A DNA stretch of 64,000 bases from Thalassotalea eurytherma (GCF_030161415.1 NZ_BSSU01000009.1:144750-208749); one strand, 5' to 3'. Positions 17,528-28,839 are shown, numbered from the stretch's first letter. Notes: generated by a model not told the origin, from the letters alone. Made by a program: numbers and translations.

Positions 17528-20500
17528 TTAATCTTCCAACTCAAATTTCTGATAGAACTGCACTCGAGGAGTAATAATAAGATTAAACTCTTCCCCTTCA
17601 TCTACTGCCTCTATAGGTGGCCCCCAAAACTCCCACTCTAAAACAAATATACGTTCTTCAGTTTCAGCTAGCACGCGCCAGTGGCGTCGACGCCACTCTT
17701 TACAATATACAGAGGTAATATCACAAATTGAGTATAAGCCACTACCTAACATATTACCGTTTTCATCTACTTCGGTATGCGCTGATAATGTAATTTCATT
17801 GCTGCTTAATTCTGACCAAGTCCAGTTGCTAATACCTTGTTCTGTCTCAAAGTCATAATCGCCTAAAATACGAATTGCAGAATTATCTTCATCAAGCATG
17901 AAACCAAAATATTCTTCTCGCTTAACTTCTCCAGCGTCATTGTATACATCTGAGTTTGTTAAGGTAAAACTATTCATTAAAAACTGACCAATAAAGTTGT
18001 TGTAGTCAGCACTTAACGACTCTTTAATCGATAAGCTCACAACACTATGCTCAATATCGTCAATTGTAGCTGTCGCTAAAACAACATCACCACCTTCAGA
18101 GGATTGGATACGTCGAAGTAGTATGTTATCGCCATTATCAAAATCAAGCGCTAAATTACCGTTCGTAACCTGCCAAGTAAATGTGCTACCTGAAAACTCA
18201 CTCGTGCCTGTAAAATTGTCATTAAACGAAAGGTAATCACTACGGATTTTCTGATAGCTATTAGTTGTTTCGCGGTCAATCGATGTCGGTAATCCCCAAT
18301 TGCCAATAACTTCAGCATCAGTATACTCGACGAAATCAAAGGTATCTAAATCTAGCAGCTCTAAGATTCGACTATCTTCACGATAAACGACAGCTTCAGC
18401 ATCAATACTCCCAAATAGAATTTCACGATCGCTTTCCTCTACCACCTGATATCCCGTGAATTCAGTAACCAAAAAGCGATCAGATTCATCACCTTCAGCC
18501 AATAAGTTGAACTCTACTTTTTCAGTAGTCACATAGAAATATATTTGACTGTTACCGTAAGCTGATAGATACCTATCAACCGCTTCAAACGTTAACACGC
18601 CTTGGTAAGCTAACTCATTCAGAGAAAGAAACTGCTTACTTGCTTCATTTTGTGATAAATCGAGTGTCAACGTATTATTAGCAAAGCTGTAACTATGTAT
18701 TAATTGACCATCAGGGCTAGTTACTTTTCCAGCACCGTCAACAAACGAATATAAGTCACCAGAAATGCTACCAATAGAAATACTTGGCGTATCTAAATAG
18801 CCGTCTACGTAGTGCATATAACTTGACGATAGATTGTCTTCAGTTAATGGCAATGCCGCACCAATTGAATCATCTAATGGCGCTGCATCATTTTCATCAC
18901 TAATACCGTCGTTATCATCATCTGAATCAGCATTATCACCAATACCATCATTGTCAGAATCCATGGTTTCTGATGCGTCTAATGGCAATGGATCGTTCCA
19001 ATCATAAACGCCGTCATTGTCATCATCGTCATCACTGTTATTACCAATACCATCACCGTCGGTATCTAACCATTCATCACGGTCAAATGGGAAGTCATCG
19101 TTTTCATCAGTGAAACCATCATTATCATCGTCCATGTCGACATCATCACGCATACCATCTTTATCAGTATCTAACGCAAATTTTTGATAAAACTGGACAC
19201 GCGGTGGAATAACTAACTCAAAGTTTTGCTCTTGTGCATTTTGATCCCAAATATTTTGGTCCCAGAATGCCCACTCAAGTACATAAATTCTATCGTCAGT
19301 TTCTTTTAGTACTTTCCAATGACGTTTACGCCACTCGTAACAGTTATCCTCTGCAATATCGCAACTAGCATAAGTTCGCGAAACCCAATTACTGTACATA
19401 TCTTTTTCAACAAGTGCTGTAAGCTGAATTTCGTTAGAAGATAACTCTGTCCAATACCAATTATCCGTACCAAAACCAGAGTTAAAATCAAAATCACCAT
19501 CGTATATGCGATTTACCGTATTATCGTCATTTAATTTAAAGCCGTAATAGTCTTCATAAACTATCTCACCTTCCCCATCGTAAGCATCAGAATTAGTTAA
19601 AGTGAAGCTGTTCATTAGAAAATCACCAACAAACTCTGTATAGCTTGCGTCGCTATCAGCTTTCGTTGATAAACGTACAACACTATAATCGTTCTCTTCA
19701 AATGACGCTGAGGCAACAACCACATCACCGGACTCTGTTGATTCAATGCGCTCAAGTTCAATTACAGCGCCATTATTGTAATTTACAATAAGTTTTCCGC
19801 TGTCAATTTGCCAAGTAAACGCTGAACCTGAAATCATTGCTGAACCAGTATTGTCGGCATTAAATGTTGCGTAATCGCCGATAATACGTTGGTAAGTTAA
19901 CTCTGGCTGTGTATCAAACGTTACAGGGAGTCCCCAGTTACCGACAACTTCGTCTAGTGTATAATCAATCGGTGATAAGCTATCGTATTCAGTAAGAATA
20001 ACTTCATAACTATGATGATGAAGTTCGATGGCTTGAGCATCAACGCTGCCAAATAAAATTTCACGATGTGAACTCTCTGCAATCTGCCATGATTCAACAT
20101 CGGTCCACCAGAATCGATCTTGAGTTTCACCGTTTTCTAACCAAACAATCTCAGCGCGAATTTGTACAACGGTAACTTCTACTTGGCTGCCGTAAGCGTT
20201 TGAATACTGAGTCGCTGCTTGTTCTGAAACGTAACCAAATTCGAGTAAATCATCTACATTCATCACGCGAACTTCTGAATTATTACTTGTGTAATTTAAG
20301 CGTTCTTGAAAGCCTGCATCTTCGAAAGAAAAATTCATAGAACCGCTCGGCGCTTGCACTTTACCGACTTGGTCATTATCAAAATCAAAGGTATAAACTT
20401 CACCCGTAATTTGACTCAACGATATGCTCGGCTCGTCCAAGTAACCATCAGATAAGCGGATATATTTAGATGCTAACTCAGATACGTCAATGAATAGGCC

Positions 20501-23500
20501 TTCACTCACGTCAGGATCTAGCGGGTCTAAATCAACTGTATCATCAATACCATCATTGTCATCGTCAGTATCTGCTATATCACCAATACCGTCGCCATCA
20601 ACGTCTGATGTTTCAGTTTCATCGAGCGGTAATGCATCCTCCCAATCAACAACGTTGTCACCATCATCATCACTGTCGGCATTATTACCTATACCGTCAC
20701 CATCTGTATCTAGCCATTCAAAGCTATCAAATGGAAAGGCATCATCTTCATTTGGAATGCCATCTAAGTCGCGATCATTACCGTTAACATTAGCGTCAAC
20801 CAAGTCACTTTGATGAGCTTGGTAGAAGTTTAAACGTGCAGGAATTAATTCAACCCAATTTGGATCATTTGGATTATAGTTGCCGTCATATTCAGACCAC
20901 TCAAGTACATATAAACGATCTCCTGACTGACTAATAGGTTGCCAGTAACGATTACGCCATATATAGCAACTATCAACCAATTCTCTAGTACAGTTGTCGT
21001 CATAGTTATTACTATAAATATTTCGGTAGCGTGACATTGACAGCAAGCTAGATTCATCTTGTTGCCAACGCCACGTTTCAGGGCCATAACCGTCAATTAA
21101 ATTTGAACCAAAGATACGATTAACCGAGCTATCATCATGAAAATAGAATCCAAAAATTTCTTCATCACGAATATTGCCTTCATCATCTCGATAATAATCA
21201 TCACCTAGCGTGAAGCTATTGATTAGAAATTGATTTATTTGGCTAAATTCTATCGCTTGACCTGAAGCCTTCATGCCAAAGTGATGACCATAAATAGTTT
21301 CATCGTCAACGGTTACTTGCGCATAAATTGCAGCGCCATCTTCGTATTCCTCGAACTTGCTATAAACAAGCGTGATACTTTGATCTTCATTAACGAGCGA
21401 CAGTTGGCCATTATTATGGACTTGCCATGTGAAGGCCTCGTCATGTATCAAGCCGGTAGCGGTGCCATCTGCGTTGAACGTTAATAAGTCAGCACGCAAT
21501 CGGCGATCATCATTAAAGTTAGTTGGTAATACCCACTGTCCTTGTACGTTTTGCTCATCAAACGGGCTGGTTTCAACAGCATGAATATCTAACATCGTTA
21601 TTTGATATTCTGCATCACTAACGCTACTTGATTGAACGATTTCACGTAATCCAGGGTACGATGAATCGTAAGCATCTGACACACTGTACGTAAATTCATT
21701 ACGGCGCCAAAAATCAACAACGCTATCATCTTTACCGATCAGCCATAGTGTTGACTTGACGAGCGTTGTACTAATTTCTAAACCACAGTTAAGGTCATAA
21801 CAATAGTTTTTCGCGTCTTGAACATCGATTAGCGCTAAATCAACAAGTTCCTCAAGTGTATAGTACCTGAGCGTTGATGGCTGTTCGTTATACAACACCG
21901 TTAACTCATTGTTTTCTATTTGCCATTGAGTTGTTGATTGGTATTGGCTGTCTGAAAAACTGCCAGATTGGTCTTCTGAAAAACTAAAGTAGGTTTGCGT
22001 TGCTGACCCCAATGCAATTGGCAGATCATCAACAAGTGACTCATTGGCGTCGATATAAGCTGAAGCCAATACGTCAGCGTTCAACGTCATGCCGTTACTG
22101 ACATCACTATTACGTGGCGCTATGTCTTCGCCATTGGCAACGCCGTCACCATCTAGATCATCGTCAAGATAATCAGCAATACCATCATTGTCTAAATCAG
22201 CACTTGCTTTGTCATCTCTAACAAAAGCATCCTCGCTATCTACGACACCATCGTTGTCATCGTCACTATCAAAAGCATCCTTATAGAAATCATTGTCCCA
22301 ATCACCAAAGCTAAAGTTTTCGATAACTTGTTCGTAGGCTGCAGCATTTATCCAAGCTTCATTATCATCTTGTGAACCTTCTTGTTGAACAAAGCCCGTT
22401 CGAACGTAGCCACGCACTAATGCGAAGAATCGGCTTTGCGCTTCTTCGACGTCAAACGCAAAACCAGCGAGGCTTTCTACATTTTCAGGTAACGTAAGAC
22501 GAACAATTTCTTGTCCCATAACCTCTTCTATTCGCCATACACCTTGTTGCGACAATAAACGAGGTTCGCCTTCATCATAAACATAAAGGTTAATGGCTCC
22601 TTCATTTTCAGTTGATGATAAAAACTCACCTACAAGCTCGCCATTAGAGTTTTCGCTATGCGCTAACGACTGCGTATAACGTTCACCATTGTTTTCCTGC
22701 TCACTGTGCCATGCATATTCAACAAATAAGCCATTTAGCTGGGTTAAAGACGAGCCAAGGTTGTCTCGCAAAGCGCCACAAGAGGTACAATCGACTTCCA
22801 TATCAACGAGGTAATCATCGCTACCTGCCGTGAAAGTTGTGCGATAAAGTGCCGCACTTTCATCAAAGGTTGCTGTTTGGTCTACATTTAATGCCCACCC
22901 AGTTAAACCGAGTTGTTCTAGTACGTCAGTGATTTTCAACCCCGTACTATCTAATTTTTCACCTGTTGTTATTGCAATACTGCCAACACCATTGATAAAT
23001 CGTGTTGTTCCATCTTTTGTTTGCGATTGAATGCGATAGTCATTTAGGTTTTCTTGCCAACCGTTTTCAGTAAGCAATAGTTCGTACTCATCATCGTCAT
23101 TGGCTGATTGAGCAACAAATTCAACTTCACCATTTTCTTCACGCAATTCATATGAAACCAACGTAATGTCTTGAGTGGCTTGATCGACGGTTAGCGTTTC
23201 AAACTCAAGATCACCATCACCATGTGTTGTATTAAATTCGCGGTACTCGTCCCACAATAAATACATAGTGCCACGATTAATTTCGTCGGCTAAGCCACCA
23301 AAAGACACTGCTGGGTTTAGCGCGTCTAAATCGTCTTCATCACTTACACCGTCATTATCATCATCTAAATCAGCGTTATTACCTGTGCCGTCACCATCAG
23401 TATCGGTTGTTTCGGACTCATCTAATGGAAACTCATCTTCATCATCTGACGTACCATCATTGTCATCATCAGTATCAGTGTTGTTACCTGTACCGTCACC

Positions 23501-25303
23501 ATCAGTGTCAATTGTTTCCGACTCATCTAATGGGAATGCATCTTCATCATCTGAAATGCCGTCATTGTCATCATCAGTATCAGCGTTATTACCTATGCCA
23601 TCACCGTCTGTATCAGTTGTTTCTGAATCATCTAGTGGGAAGTCATCAGCATCATCAGATGCGCCATCATTGTCATCATCAGTATCTTCATTATTGCCGA
23701 TACCATCTTTATCAGTATCTACAGACTCGTTCTCGTTGTATGGCAGTGCATCGTTTTCATTTGCAACGCCATCACCGTCAATATCATCATCTTCATCATT
23801 AGCAATGCCATCGCCATCAAAATCTTCAATATCGACATCATTTTCAATCGCTTCTTCTAAATCAGAAGCGGTTTCATTTGCCGCATCTTGAACTTGCGCT
23901 TGAATTTCTTCTTCTGTTAAACCGCTGTCAGATAATTCTTCAACTTCTTCAATAACTTCTTCTGCAACAATTTCAGCGATAGCAGTAACATCTTCTACGG
24001 CAAGTTCACCAGCTTCACCATTGCTTTCAATAATTTGCTCAACGATAGCAGTAACCACTGAGATAGTTGTCGTTACATTGGCAACTTCTTCAGCGCTTAA
24101 TCCTTCTTCACCACCAGATTTATCTGCAATCAGCTCTTCAACAACACCAGCGATAATATCTGTAACTTCTTCAATACCTTCGATAGCATCTTCTGATAGC
24201 CCTTCTTCGCTGTCAGATTGCTCTTCTAGTAATGTTTCGACGACATCAGCGATAACTTCAGCCGAAGCTTGAATTTGCTCAACGGCTTGTTCGGTTAAAC
24301 CTTCTTCAGAAACCCCTTGCTCTACAATAGAGGTTGAAACAACATCGGAGACAATTTCGGCTTGAACTTGCGCTTGAGCAAGCATGTCATCACTAACAGG
24401 CGCTTCCGATACAACGAGATCTTGATAAACAGCACTCGTTACATCTGCAACTTGCTCGACAATTTCACCAAGCGTTTCATCATCAACATCGGATAGTGTG
24501 TCAGATTGTTGCTCAGTCACATTATCAACAGCAGCAGTTACTGCTGCTGTTGCTTGATTAATCACTTCTTTTTGCTCTGTTAACGTACCTGCTTCACTTG
24601 CTTGTTCAATAACACCAGCAATAGTAGAGCTCACTTCTGTGGCTACCACGATATCAGCAGGGTCAACATCTTCTGTAACGTTTTTAGGGATGACTTCATT
24701 AGCTATCATCACTTCTGTTAAAACGGTCAGTTCTTCGTTTTCGTCAGCAATATAGTCACTTGACGCTTCATCAGTCGTGATACCAAGCTGCTCGGCTACT
24801 TCTTCTTTTGCCGCTTCTACGCCACCCTCATCACCTGCAACTAATGAAATAAGTGTGGTAACAGGTGTTGCAACATTTTCACCTGGTAATGAAACAAGTT
24901 GAAAACCATCGCCTTCAGCGATTGGCACACCACCGGGGTTTTCATCTGTAATCGTGCTTTCATCAACAGCCCCTTCTGGAATATCAACGATAACACTGAC
25001 ATTTTCAGGTACTAAGCCCAACCCTGTCGTATCAATAACCCCTTCACCACCTTCAACAGTTTCCGTAAAAGGTTCGCCCTCATCTAATTGCTTATTACCA
25101 TTCAAATCAATGTAAGCAATTGCACCACGAATATATCCATCAATGACGGTGACATTAAACGATGTTGGTTCAGGAGGTGGCGGCGGTGGAGGCGGTTCAA
25201 CAACTGGTTTAGGGGCATCTGATCCCCCACTACATGCACTTAGCATCAATAGAAGACCAGCACTTACCGCAGCCGAGAGTGGCTTGAGGTTATGTTTTTT
25301 CAT
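17528..25303 (-). CDS. Giant Ca2+-binding modular lipoprotein with thrombospondin type 3 repeats
   Basis: About 2,591 residues from ATG 25303, which has AGGA 6 nt upstream (a TTG two codons before is unlikely). A signal peptide ends in LMLSAC, with Cys24 the likely lipid anchor, followed by a Pro-rich linker. Next come a small domain (GYIRGAIAYIDLNGNKQLDEGE) and a long acidic helical Ala/Val/Glu region (about 160-480). Asp-rich TSP3-type clusters (DTDGDGIGNNADTDDDNDG pattern) lie at about 483-673, 1013-1073, 1506-1603 and 2050-2153. They separate four globular parts. The last three are clearly homologous: each has SFTL, then a Cys-x6/7-Cys-x-x-W-R pair, then VLEW and an RxxFYQ end. Probably exposed at the cell surface and calcium-stabilised; the binding partner or function is unknown. 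Confidence 0.8.
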   Translation of the reverse strand: MKKHNLKPLSAAVSAGLLLMLSACSGGSDAPKPVVEPPPPPPPPEPTSFNVTVIDGYIRGAIAYIDLNGNKQLDEGEPFTETVEGGEGVIDTTGLGLVPENVSVIVDIPEGAVDESTITDENPGGVPIAEGDGFQLVSLPGENVATPVTTLISLVAGDEGGVEAAKEEVAEQLGITTDEASSDYIADENEELTVLTEVMIANEVIPKNVTEDVDPADIVVATEVSSTIAGVIEQASEAGTLTEQKEVINQATAAVTAAVDNVTEQQSDTLSDVDDETLGEIVEQVADVTSAVYQDLVVSEAPVSDDMLAQAQVQAEIVSDVVSTSIVEQGVSEEGLTEQAVEQIQASAEVIADVVETLLEEQSDSEEGLSEDAIEGIEEVTDIIAGVVEELIADKSGGEEGLSAEEVANVTTTISVVTAIVEQIIESNGEAGELAVEDVTAIAEIVAEEVIEEVEELSDSGLTEEEIQAQVQDAANETASDLEEAIENDVDIEDFDGDGIANDEDDDIDGDGVANENDALPYNENESVDTDKDGIGNNEDTDDDNDGASDDADDFPLDDSETTDTDGDGIGNNADTDDDNDGISDDEDAFPLDESETIDTDGDGTGNNTDTDDDNDGTSDDEDEFPLDESETTDTDGDGTGNNADLDDDNDGVSDEDDLDALNPAVSFGGLADEINRGTMYLLWDEYREFNTTHGDGDLEFETLTVDQATQDITLVSYELREENGEVEFVAQSANDDDEYELLLTENGWQENLNDYRIQSQTKDGTTRFINGVGSIAITTGEKLDSTGLKITDVLEQLGLTGWALNVDQTATFDESAALYRTTFTAGSDDYLVDMEVDCTSCGALRDNLGSSLTQLNGLFVEYAWHSEQENNGERYTQSLAHSENSNGELVGEFLSSTENEGAINLYVYDEGEPRLLSQQGVWRIEEVMGQEIVRLTLPENVESLAGFAFDVEEAQSRFFALVRGYVRTGFVQQEGSQDDNEAWINAAAYEQVIENFSFGDWDNDFYKDAFDSDDDNDGVVDSEDAFVRDDKASADLDNDGIADYLDDDLDGDGVANGEDIAPRNSDVSNGMTLNADVLASAYIDANESLVDDLPIALGSATQTYFSFSEDQSGSFSDSQYQSTTQWQIENNELTVLYNEQPSTLRYYTLEELVDLALIDVQDAKNYCYDLNCGLEISTTLVKSTLWLIGKDDSVVDFWRRNEFTYSVSDAYDSSYPGLREIVQSSSVSDAEYQITMLDIHAVETSPFDEQNVQGQWVLPTNFNDDRRLRADLLTFNADGTATGLIHDEAFTWQVHNNGQLSLVNEDQSITLVYSKFEEYEDGAAIYAQVTVDDETIYGHHFGMKASGQAIEFSQINQFLINSFTLGDDYYRDDEGNIRDEEIFGFYFHDDSSVNRIFGSNLIDGYGPETWRWQQDESSLLSMSRYRNIYSNNYDDNCTRELVDSCYIWRNRYWQPISQSGDRLYVLEWSEYDGNYNPNDPNWVELIPARLNFYQAHQSDLVDANVNGNDRDLDGIPNEDDAFPFDSFEWLDTDGDGIGNNADSDDDGDNVVDWEDALPLDETETSDVDGDGIGDIADTDDDNDGIDDTVDLDPLDPDVSEGLFIDVSELASKYIRLSDGYLDEPSISLSQITGEVYTFDFDNDQVGKVQAPSGSMNFSFEDAGFQERLNYTSNNSEVRVMNVDDLLEFGYVSEQAATQYSNAYGSQVEVTVVQIRAEIVWLENGETQDRFWWTDVESWQIAESSHREILFGSVDAQAIELHHHSYEVILTEYDSLSPIDYTLDEVVGNWGLPVTFDTQPELTYQRIIGDYATFNADNTGSAMISGSAFTWQIDSGKLIVNYNNGAVIELERIESTESGDVVVASASFEENDYSVVRLSTKADSDASYTEFVGDFLMNSFTLTNSDAYDGEGEIVYEDYYGFKLNDDNTVNRIYDGDFDFNSGFGTDNWYWTELSSNEIQLTALVEKDMYSNWVSRTYASCDIAEDNCYEWRKRHWKVLKETDDRIYVLEWAFWDQNIWDQNAQEQNFELVIPPRVQFYQKFALDTDKDGMRDDVDMDDDNDGFTDENDDFPFDRDEWLDTDGDGIGNNSDDDDDNDGVYDWNDPLPLDASETMDSDNDGIGDNADSDDDNDGISDENDAAPLDDSIGAALPLTEDNLSSSYMHYVDGYLDTPSISIGSISGDLYSFVDGAGKVTSPDGQLIHSYSFANNTLTLDLSQNEASKQFLSLNELAYQGVLTFEAVDRYLSAYGNSQIYFYVTTEKVEFNLLAEGDESDRFLVTEFTGYQVVEESDREILFGSIDAEAVVYREDSRILELLDLDTFDFVEYTDAEVIGNWGLPTSIDRETTNSYQKIRSDYLSFNDNFTGTSEFSGSTFTWQVTNGNLALDFDNGDNILLRRIQSSEGGDVVLATATIDDIEHSVVSLSIKESLSADYNNFIGQFLMNSFTLTNSDVYNDAGEVKREEYFGFMLDEDNSAIRILGDYDFETEQGISNWTWSELSSNEITLSAHTEVDENGNMLGSGLYSICDITSVYCKEWRRRHWRVLAETEERIFVLEWEFWGPPIEAVDEGEEFNLIITPRVQFYQKFELED

Positions 25304-25488
25304 CGTCAATCCTTTGTTTTAAATTATTTTTCTAATATTTTTCAGCCAATATGGCGCTTAACTCAAAAATCTAACAGATGGTCAACTGTTAAACAACAGG
25401 CTCCTCCTTAATTTTTTCACATTTTGTTAACATTATTTTTTCTTTGTAAGCGTTTTTTTACAGCGAATTATTTCTAGCCAAATAACAA

Positions 25489-25525
25489 AAAAGCCAACGA
25501 ACATTGCTATTCGTTGGCTTTTTTT
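25489..25525. terminator. Bidirectional terminator downstream of thiI
   Basis: Arms AAAAGCCAACGA and TCGTTGGCTTTT with a loop of about 10 nt and T tracts on both strands. It separates thiI from the giant gene upstream region. Confidence 0.85.
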
Positions 25526-25538
25526 GAAGAGAAAAGCA

Positions 25539-26993
25539 TTATGGGCGATAAACTTTCACATTGTTGTAGCCATTGTCATGTAAGTAAAGTGCTTGTAGTT
25601 GACTCATTACACCACGATCACAGTAAAGGTAATAAGTAACATCTTGTGGTAAATCACCAAACTGCGTGCCTAACTTGTAAAACGGTAAGTGTTTTACTTC
25701 TACATCATCTAACTCAAGAGGATTATCATCTTCTTCTTCAGGGCTTCGAATATCAATCACTACGGCATTTTCATCAAGCGCTGATACGGCATCGATTGAT
25801 GGCACTTCAGCTTCGGCCTCTTCGCCAATATCACGAATATCGTAAACTGAAACGTCTTCCACAACCTTATCCAAAATTGAAAAGTCAAAGTTCTCTTCTT
25901 CTGCTTCAATTTTGCTTAGTACTGCTTTAACCGTTGGTTTTTTAGAAATAACACCACAATATTCAGGGATCGTTTTTGCGAAATCTTCAGTACCAATTTT
26001 GCGGGCAATATCAATAATATCTTGCTTATCGTACGCAGTTAATGGCCTTAAAATTAACGTATCGGTAACACGGTCTATGACATTTAAATTAGTCAACGTT
26101 TGACTCGAAACCTGACCAAGGGCTTCGCCAGTAACCAAGGCTTGAATACCACGCTTTTCAGCTATTTTAGCCGCGGCACGCATCATCATACGTTTTAAAA
26201 TAACGCCCATTTGACCGTTTTCTACTTTTTCTAGAATCTCAGTCACCACAGGAGCGAAATCTACTGAGTAAAACTTGACGCGGTGTGACGGACCGAACTT
26301 ATTCCATAGGTAGTAACTCACTTGTTTCACACCAACTTCATGCGCAGAACCGCCCAAATTGAAGAAACAATAATGCGTACGAGAACCTTTCTTAATCATC
26401 TGATAGCTTGATACACCAGAATCAAAACCACCCGACATTAAAGACAGCACATCTTCTTGGGTAGCAATAGGAAAACCACCAAGCCCTTTATGGAGCTCAG
26501 TGACAATAAATAGTTTATCGCGATTAATTTCAAGACGAATAGTCACGTCTGGCTTTTTAAGCTTCACCGATGCTGATTCAACACTTTGGTTTAAACCACC
26601 ACCAACATATTGTTCAACTTTTAGTGAATTAAACTCGTGTTCACCAGTGCGTTTTGCTCGAACACAAAACGTTTTGTTTTCAATTGTTTTACCATGAATA
26701 GCTAAAGTTTTTTCAAAGATGTCGTGAAGATCTGTGAAGTCAGTTTGCTGGACTTCAATAAATTGCGCGACGCCAGGTACACATTTGAGAGTATCAATTA
26801 ATTGTTGACGGTTTTCAGGACTGTCATTTTTAGTGTTAATTTCAATGCTATCCCAGTTTACACTCGTCGTAACTTTTTCATCAACACGACGTAAAACGTT
26901 CTTAATATTTGAATCTAATATCTTTGTAAAACGTTTTCTAACTGGGCGAGATTTAATCGCAATCTCTGCCTGTAACTTAACAATAAATTTCAT
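25539..26993 (-). CDS. thiI: tRNA 4-thiouridine synthase ThiI with rhodanese domain
   Basis: Makes s4U8 in tRNA and supplies sulfur for the thiamine thiazole. The product has 484 residues from ATG 26993 ([22 protein letters not shown]). The order is N-terminal ferredoxin-like region, THUMP (about 60-165), PP-loop ATPase with [11 protein letters not shown], then a C-terminal rhodanese with [10 protein letters not shown], where the Cys is the persulfide carrier. So it is the long, E. coli-like form. It is monocistronic with terminators on both sides. Confidence 0.96.
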   Translation of the reverse strand: MKFIVKLQAEIAIKSRPVRKRFTKILDSNIKNVLRRVDEKVTTSVNWDSIEINTKNDSPENRQQLIDTLKCVPGVAQFIEVQQTDFTDLHDIFEKTLAIHGKTIENKTFCVRAKRTGEHEFNSLKVEQYVGGGLNQSVESASVKLKKPDVTIRLEINRDKLFIVTELHKGLGGFPIATQEDVLSLMSGGFDSGVSSYQMIKKGSRTHYCFFNLGGSAHEVGVKQVSYYLWNKFGPSHRVKFYSVDFAPVVTEILEKVENGQMGVILKRMMMRAAAKIAEKRGIQALVTGEALGQVSSQTLTNLNVIDRVTDTLILRPLTAYDKQDIIDIARKIGTEDFAKTIPEYCGVISKKPTVKAVLSKIEAEEENFDFSILDKVVEDVSVYDIRDIGEEAEAEVPSIDAVSALDENAVVIDIRSPEEEDDNPLELDDVEVKHLPFYKLGTQFGDLPQDVTYYLYCDRGVMSQLQALYLHDNGYNNVKVYRP

Positions 26994-27065
26994 CAATCAT
27001 ACCAACTTAATTTAATTGGCGCGGATTATACATCATCTGCTCATGAACAACACTATAGTAAAATG

Positions 27066-27098
27066 TACAAAAAAAGAGTCGCTATTTAGCGACTCTTT
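27066..27098 (-). terminator. Terminator of pomAB
   Basis: Arms AAAGAGTCGCTA and TAGCGACTCTTT with a 2-nt loop; on the minus strand it is followed by a T run (27066-27072). It lies just past the pomB stop. Confidence 0.85.
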
Positions 27099-27108
27099 AA
27101 TCAATTAT

Positions 27109-28062
27109 TTATTGCCCTTCAGTTAAAGATATGGGGTCAGTTTCCTTCGCTTTACCCTGATTAATTGATATTTCAACACGACGGTTTCTTCTTCGGTTTA
27201 AGGCATTAGTATTCGGTACAAGAGGGCGAGTGTCTGCATGTCCTACAACGAGCAACCTGCTTTCATCAAAGTCTTGCACCTTAATCAACTCGTGCGCGAT
27301 TGCTACGGCACGTTTGGTTGATAAGTCCCAATTAGAACTAAATAGCTCTGAGCTGATTCCGCGATCATCGGTGTTACCTGATACCATGATCTCTCCTGGC
27401 ACCGTATTTAGTAGCTCACCAATTTCTTGAATAATCGGTTTGAACTTAGGTTGTAAAAATGCAGAGCCTGAAGGAAATGAACCATTCTCACGAATACGAA
27501 TAATTACTTGCTGTCCTAATGATTCTAACTCGATAGCACCGTCTTGGATTTGCTCTTCCATCTGTTCAGCTATTTTCTTGACAAGCTCGTTCACTTGGCT
27601 TTGTTGAGCTTTTTCTAACTCGTCTCGTGCCTGCTGCATTTGTTGAGCAGAAAGTTGCTCAGCCGTACTTTGCGATTGACCACCACGTTGGGTACCTCGT
27701 TGCTCTTGTCGACCACCTGCTGAGGTTTCATCACCCGCTTGAAACTCTAGCATTTGCTGAGTCATTTCAATGGTTTGCTGCTGAATGACTTCAATCGGCG
27801 TAGGATCAGGACGGCCAGGTCTAAATTCTTGCGCTATGACACTCGTACCTTTAGGAATGTCTTTAACCTCAATTTTATTTTGCACACCGAAGGCAAATTT
27901 CATCGAACCAGCAATTTGCTTAAACTTCAGTACATCCATTTCTGAAAAAGACAGTAATAGTACGAAGAAACACATTAACAGTGACATTAAATCAGCAAAG
28001 GTACCCATCCACGCCGGCAAGCCAGCTGGTGGGCACTTACACTCAGGAGGAGGACTTGACAT
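27109..28062 (-). CDS. pomB: Flagellar stator protein PomB (MotB family)
   Basis: Stator subunit of the sodium-driven flagellar motor. The product has 317 residues. PAWMGTFADLMSLLMCFFV contains Asp24, at the same number as the ion-binding Asp of Vibrio PomB. A Gln-rich plug/linker region follows, then a C-terminal OmpA-like peptidoglycan-binding domain (ISGNTDDRG-like VSGNTDDRGISSELFSSN, and VVGHADTRPL, RRNRRVEI). It starts 12 bp after pomA. The PomA-type partner and marine setting favour sodium over protons. Confidence 0.93.
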   Translation of the reverse strand: MSSPPPECKCPPAGLPAWMGTFADLMSLLMCFFVLLLSFSEMDVLKFKQIAGSMKFAFGVQNKIEVKDIPKGTSVIAQEFRPGRPDPTPIEVIQQQTIEMTQQMLEFQAGDETSAGGRQEQRGTQRGGQSQSTAEQLSAQQMQQARDELEKAQQSQVNELVKKIAEQMEEQIQDGAIELESLGQQVIIRIRENGSFPSGSAFLQPKFKPIIQEIGELLNTVPGEIMVSGNTDDRGISSELFSSNWDLSTKRAVAIAHELIKVQDFDESRLLVVGHADTRPLVPNTNALNRRRNRRVEISINQGKAKETDPISLTEGQ

Positions 28063-28074
28063 AAATAGCCTCCG

Positions 28075-28839
28075 TTACTCTTCGGTGGTATCTATTTTAC
28101 GCTTGCTTTCTGCAAGGTAGTTTTTCAGAAGATTCTCAATCACTCGAGGGTTTTGACCATCTTGAATACCAAGCACAGCATCAACTACAAGCTCTTGATT
28201 TAATTTTTCTTCTGCTAAGCGTAACTTCAATTTATTCGCAATTGGAATGGCAATTACGTTTGCTAAGAATGCACCATAAAGTGTTGTTAATAATGCAACC
28301 GCCATTGCAGGACCGATAGCTTTAGGATCATCCATGTTAGATAACATGGCAACCAAACCAATCAAAGTACCTATCATCCCCATCGCTGGAGCGACTTCTG
28401 CAAGCGCCATCATCATACCGACACCGGTCTCGTGTCGTTCAGAAGTTAATGAAATATCTTTTTGCATGGTAGCTCTAACAACATCAGCATCATGGCCATC
28501 AACCAACATGTCGACACCTTTTTGCATAAAGCCATTAGTAATTTCAGCTTCTTCTAATGCTAAGAAACCACCTTTACGCGCAGCATCTGCCATTTCAACA
28601 GACTTTTCGATAAGTTCTTCAGGGCTTTCTATTTTGAACATGAAAGCTTTACCGATGATCTTACCTATGCCAAAAAACTGCCCCATATTATAATTAGATA
28701 AAACAACAAAAGTTGAGCCACAAAATACAATTAAGATTGACTGGGTATCGACAAACATATTGATGTCGCCACCTAGAATCATAGCCATGACTATGAAACC
28801 AATTGCGCCCAAAATCCCCAGAACCGTAGCTAAATCCAC
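28075..28839 (-). CDS. pomA: Flagellar stator protein PomA (MotA family)
   Basis: Channel-forming stator subunit that generates torque with PomB. The product has 254 residues with four membrane helices, starting MDLATVLGILGAIGFIVMA. The cytoplasmic loop has charged residues (ERHETGVGMM region) that contact FliG in the family, and helices 3-4 contain VAPAMGMIGTLIGLVAML with the conserved Pro. The pomA-pomB pair beside divergent xseB-ispA-dxs is the arrangement known from Vibrio and Shewanella. The strain therefore likely swims by a polar sodium motor. Confidence 0.94.
   Translation of the reverse strand: MDLATVLGILGAIGFIVMAMILGGDINMFVDTQSILIVFCGSTFVVLSNYNMGQFFGIGKIIGKAFMFKIESPEELIEKSVEMADAARKGGFLALEEAEITNGFMQKGVDMLVDGHDADVVRATMQKDISLTSERHETGVGMMMALAEVAPAMGMIGTLIGLVAMLSNMDDPKAIGPAMAVALLTTLYGAFLANVIAIPIANKLKLRLAEEKLNQELVVDAVLGIQDGQNPRVIENLLKNYLAESKRKIDTTEE

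Noticed and set aside
23268..23891. Long Ser-rich ORF antisense to the giant gene
   Set aside because: It is a mirror of the Asp-rich repeats (GAT/GAC read backwards as ATC/GTC) and has no start signals or homology.
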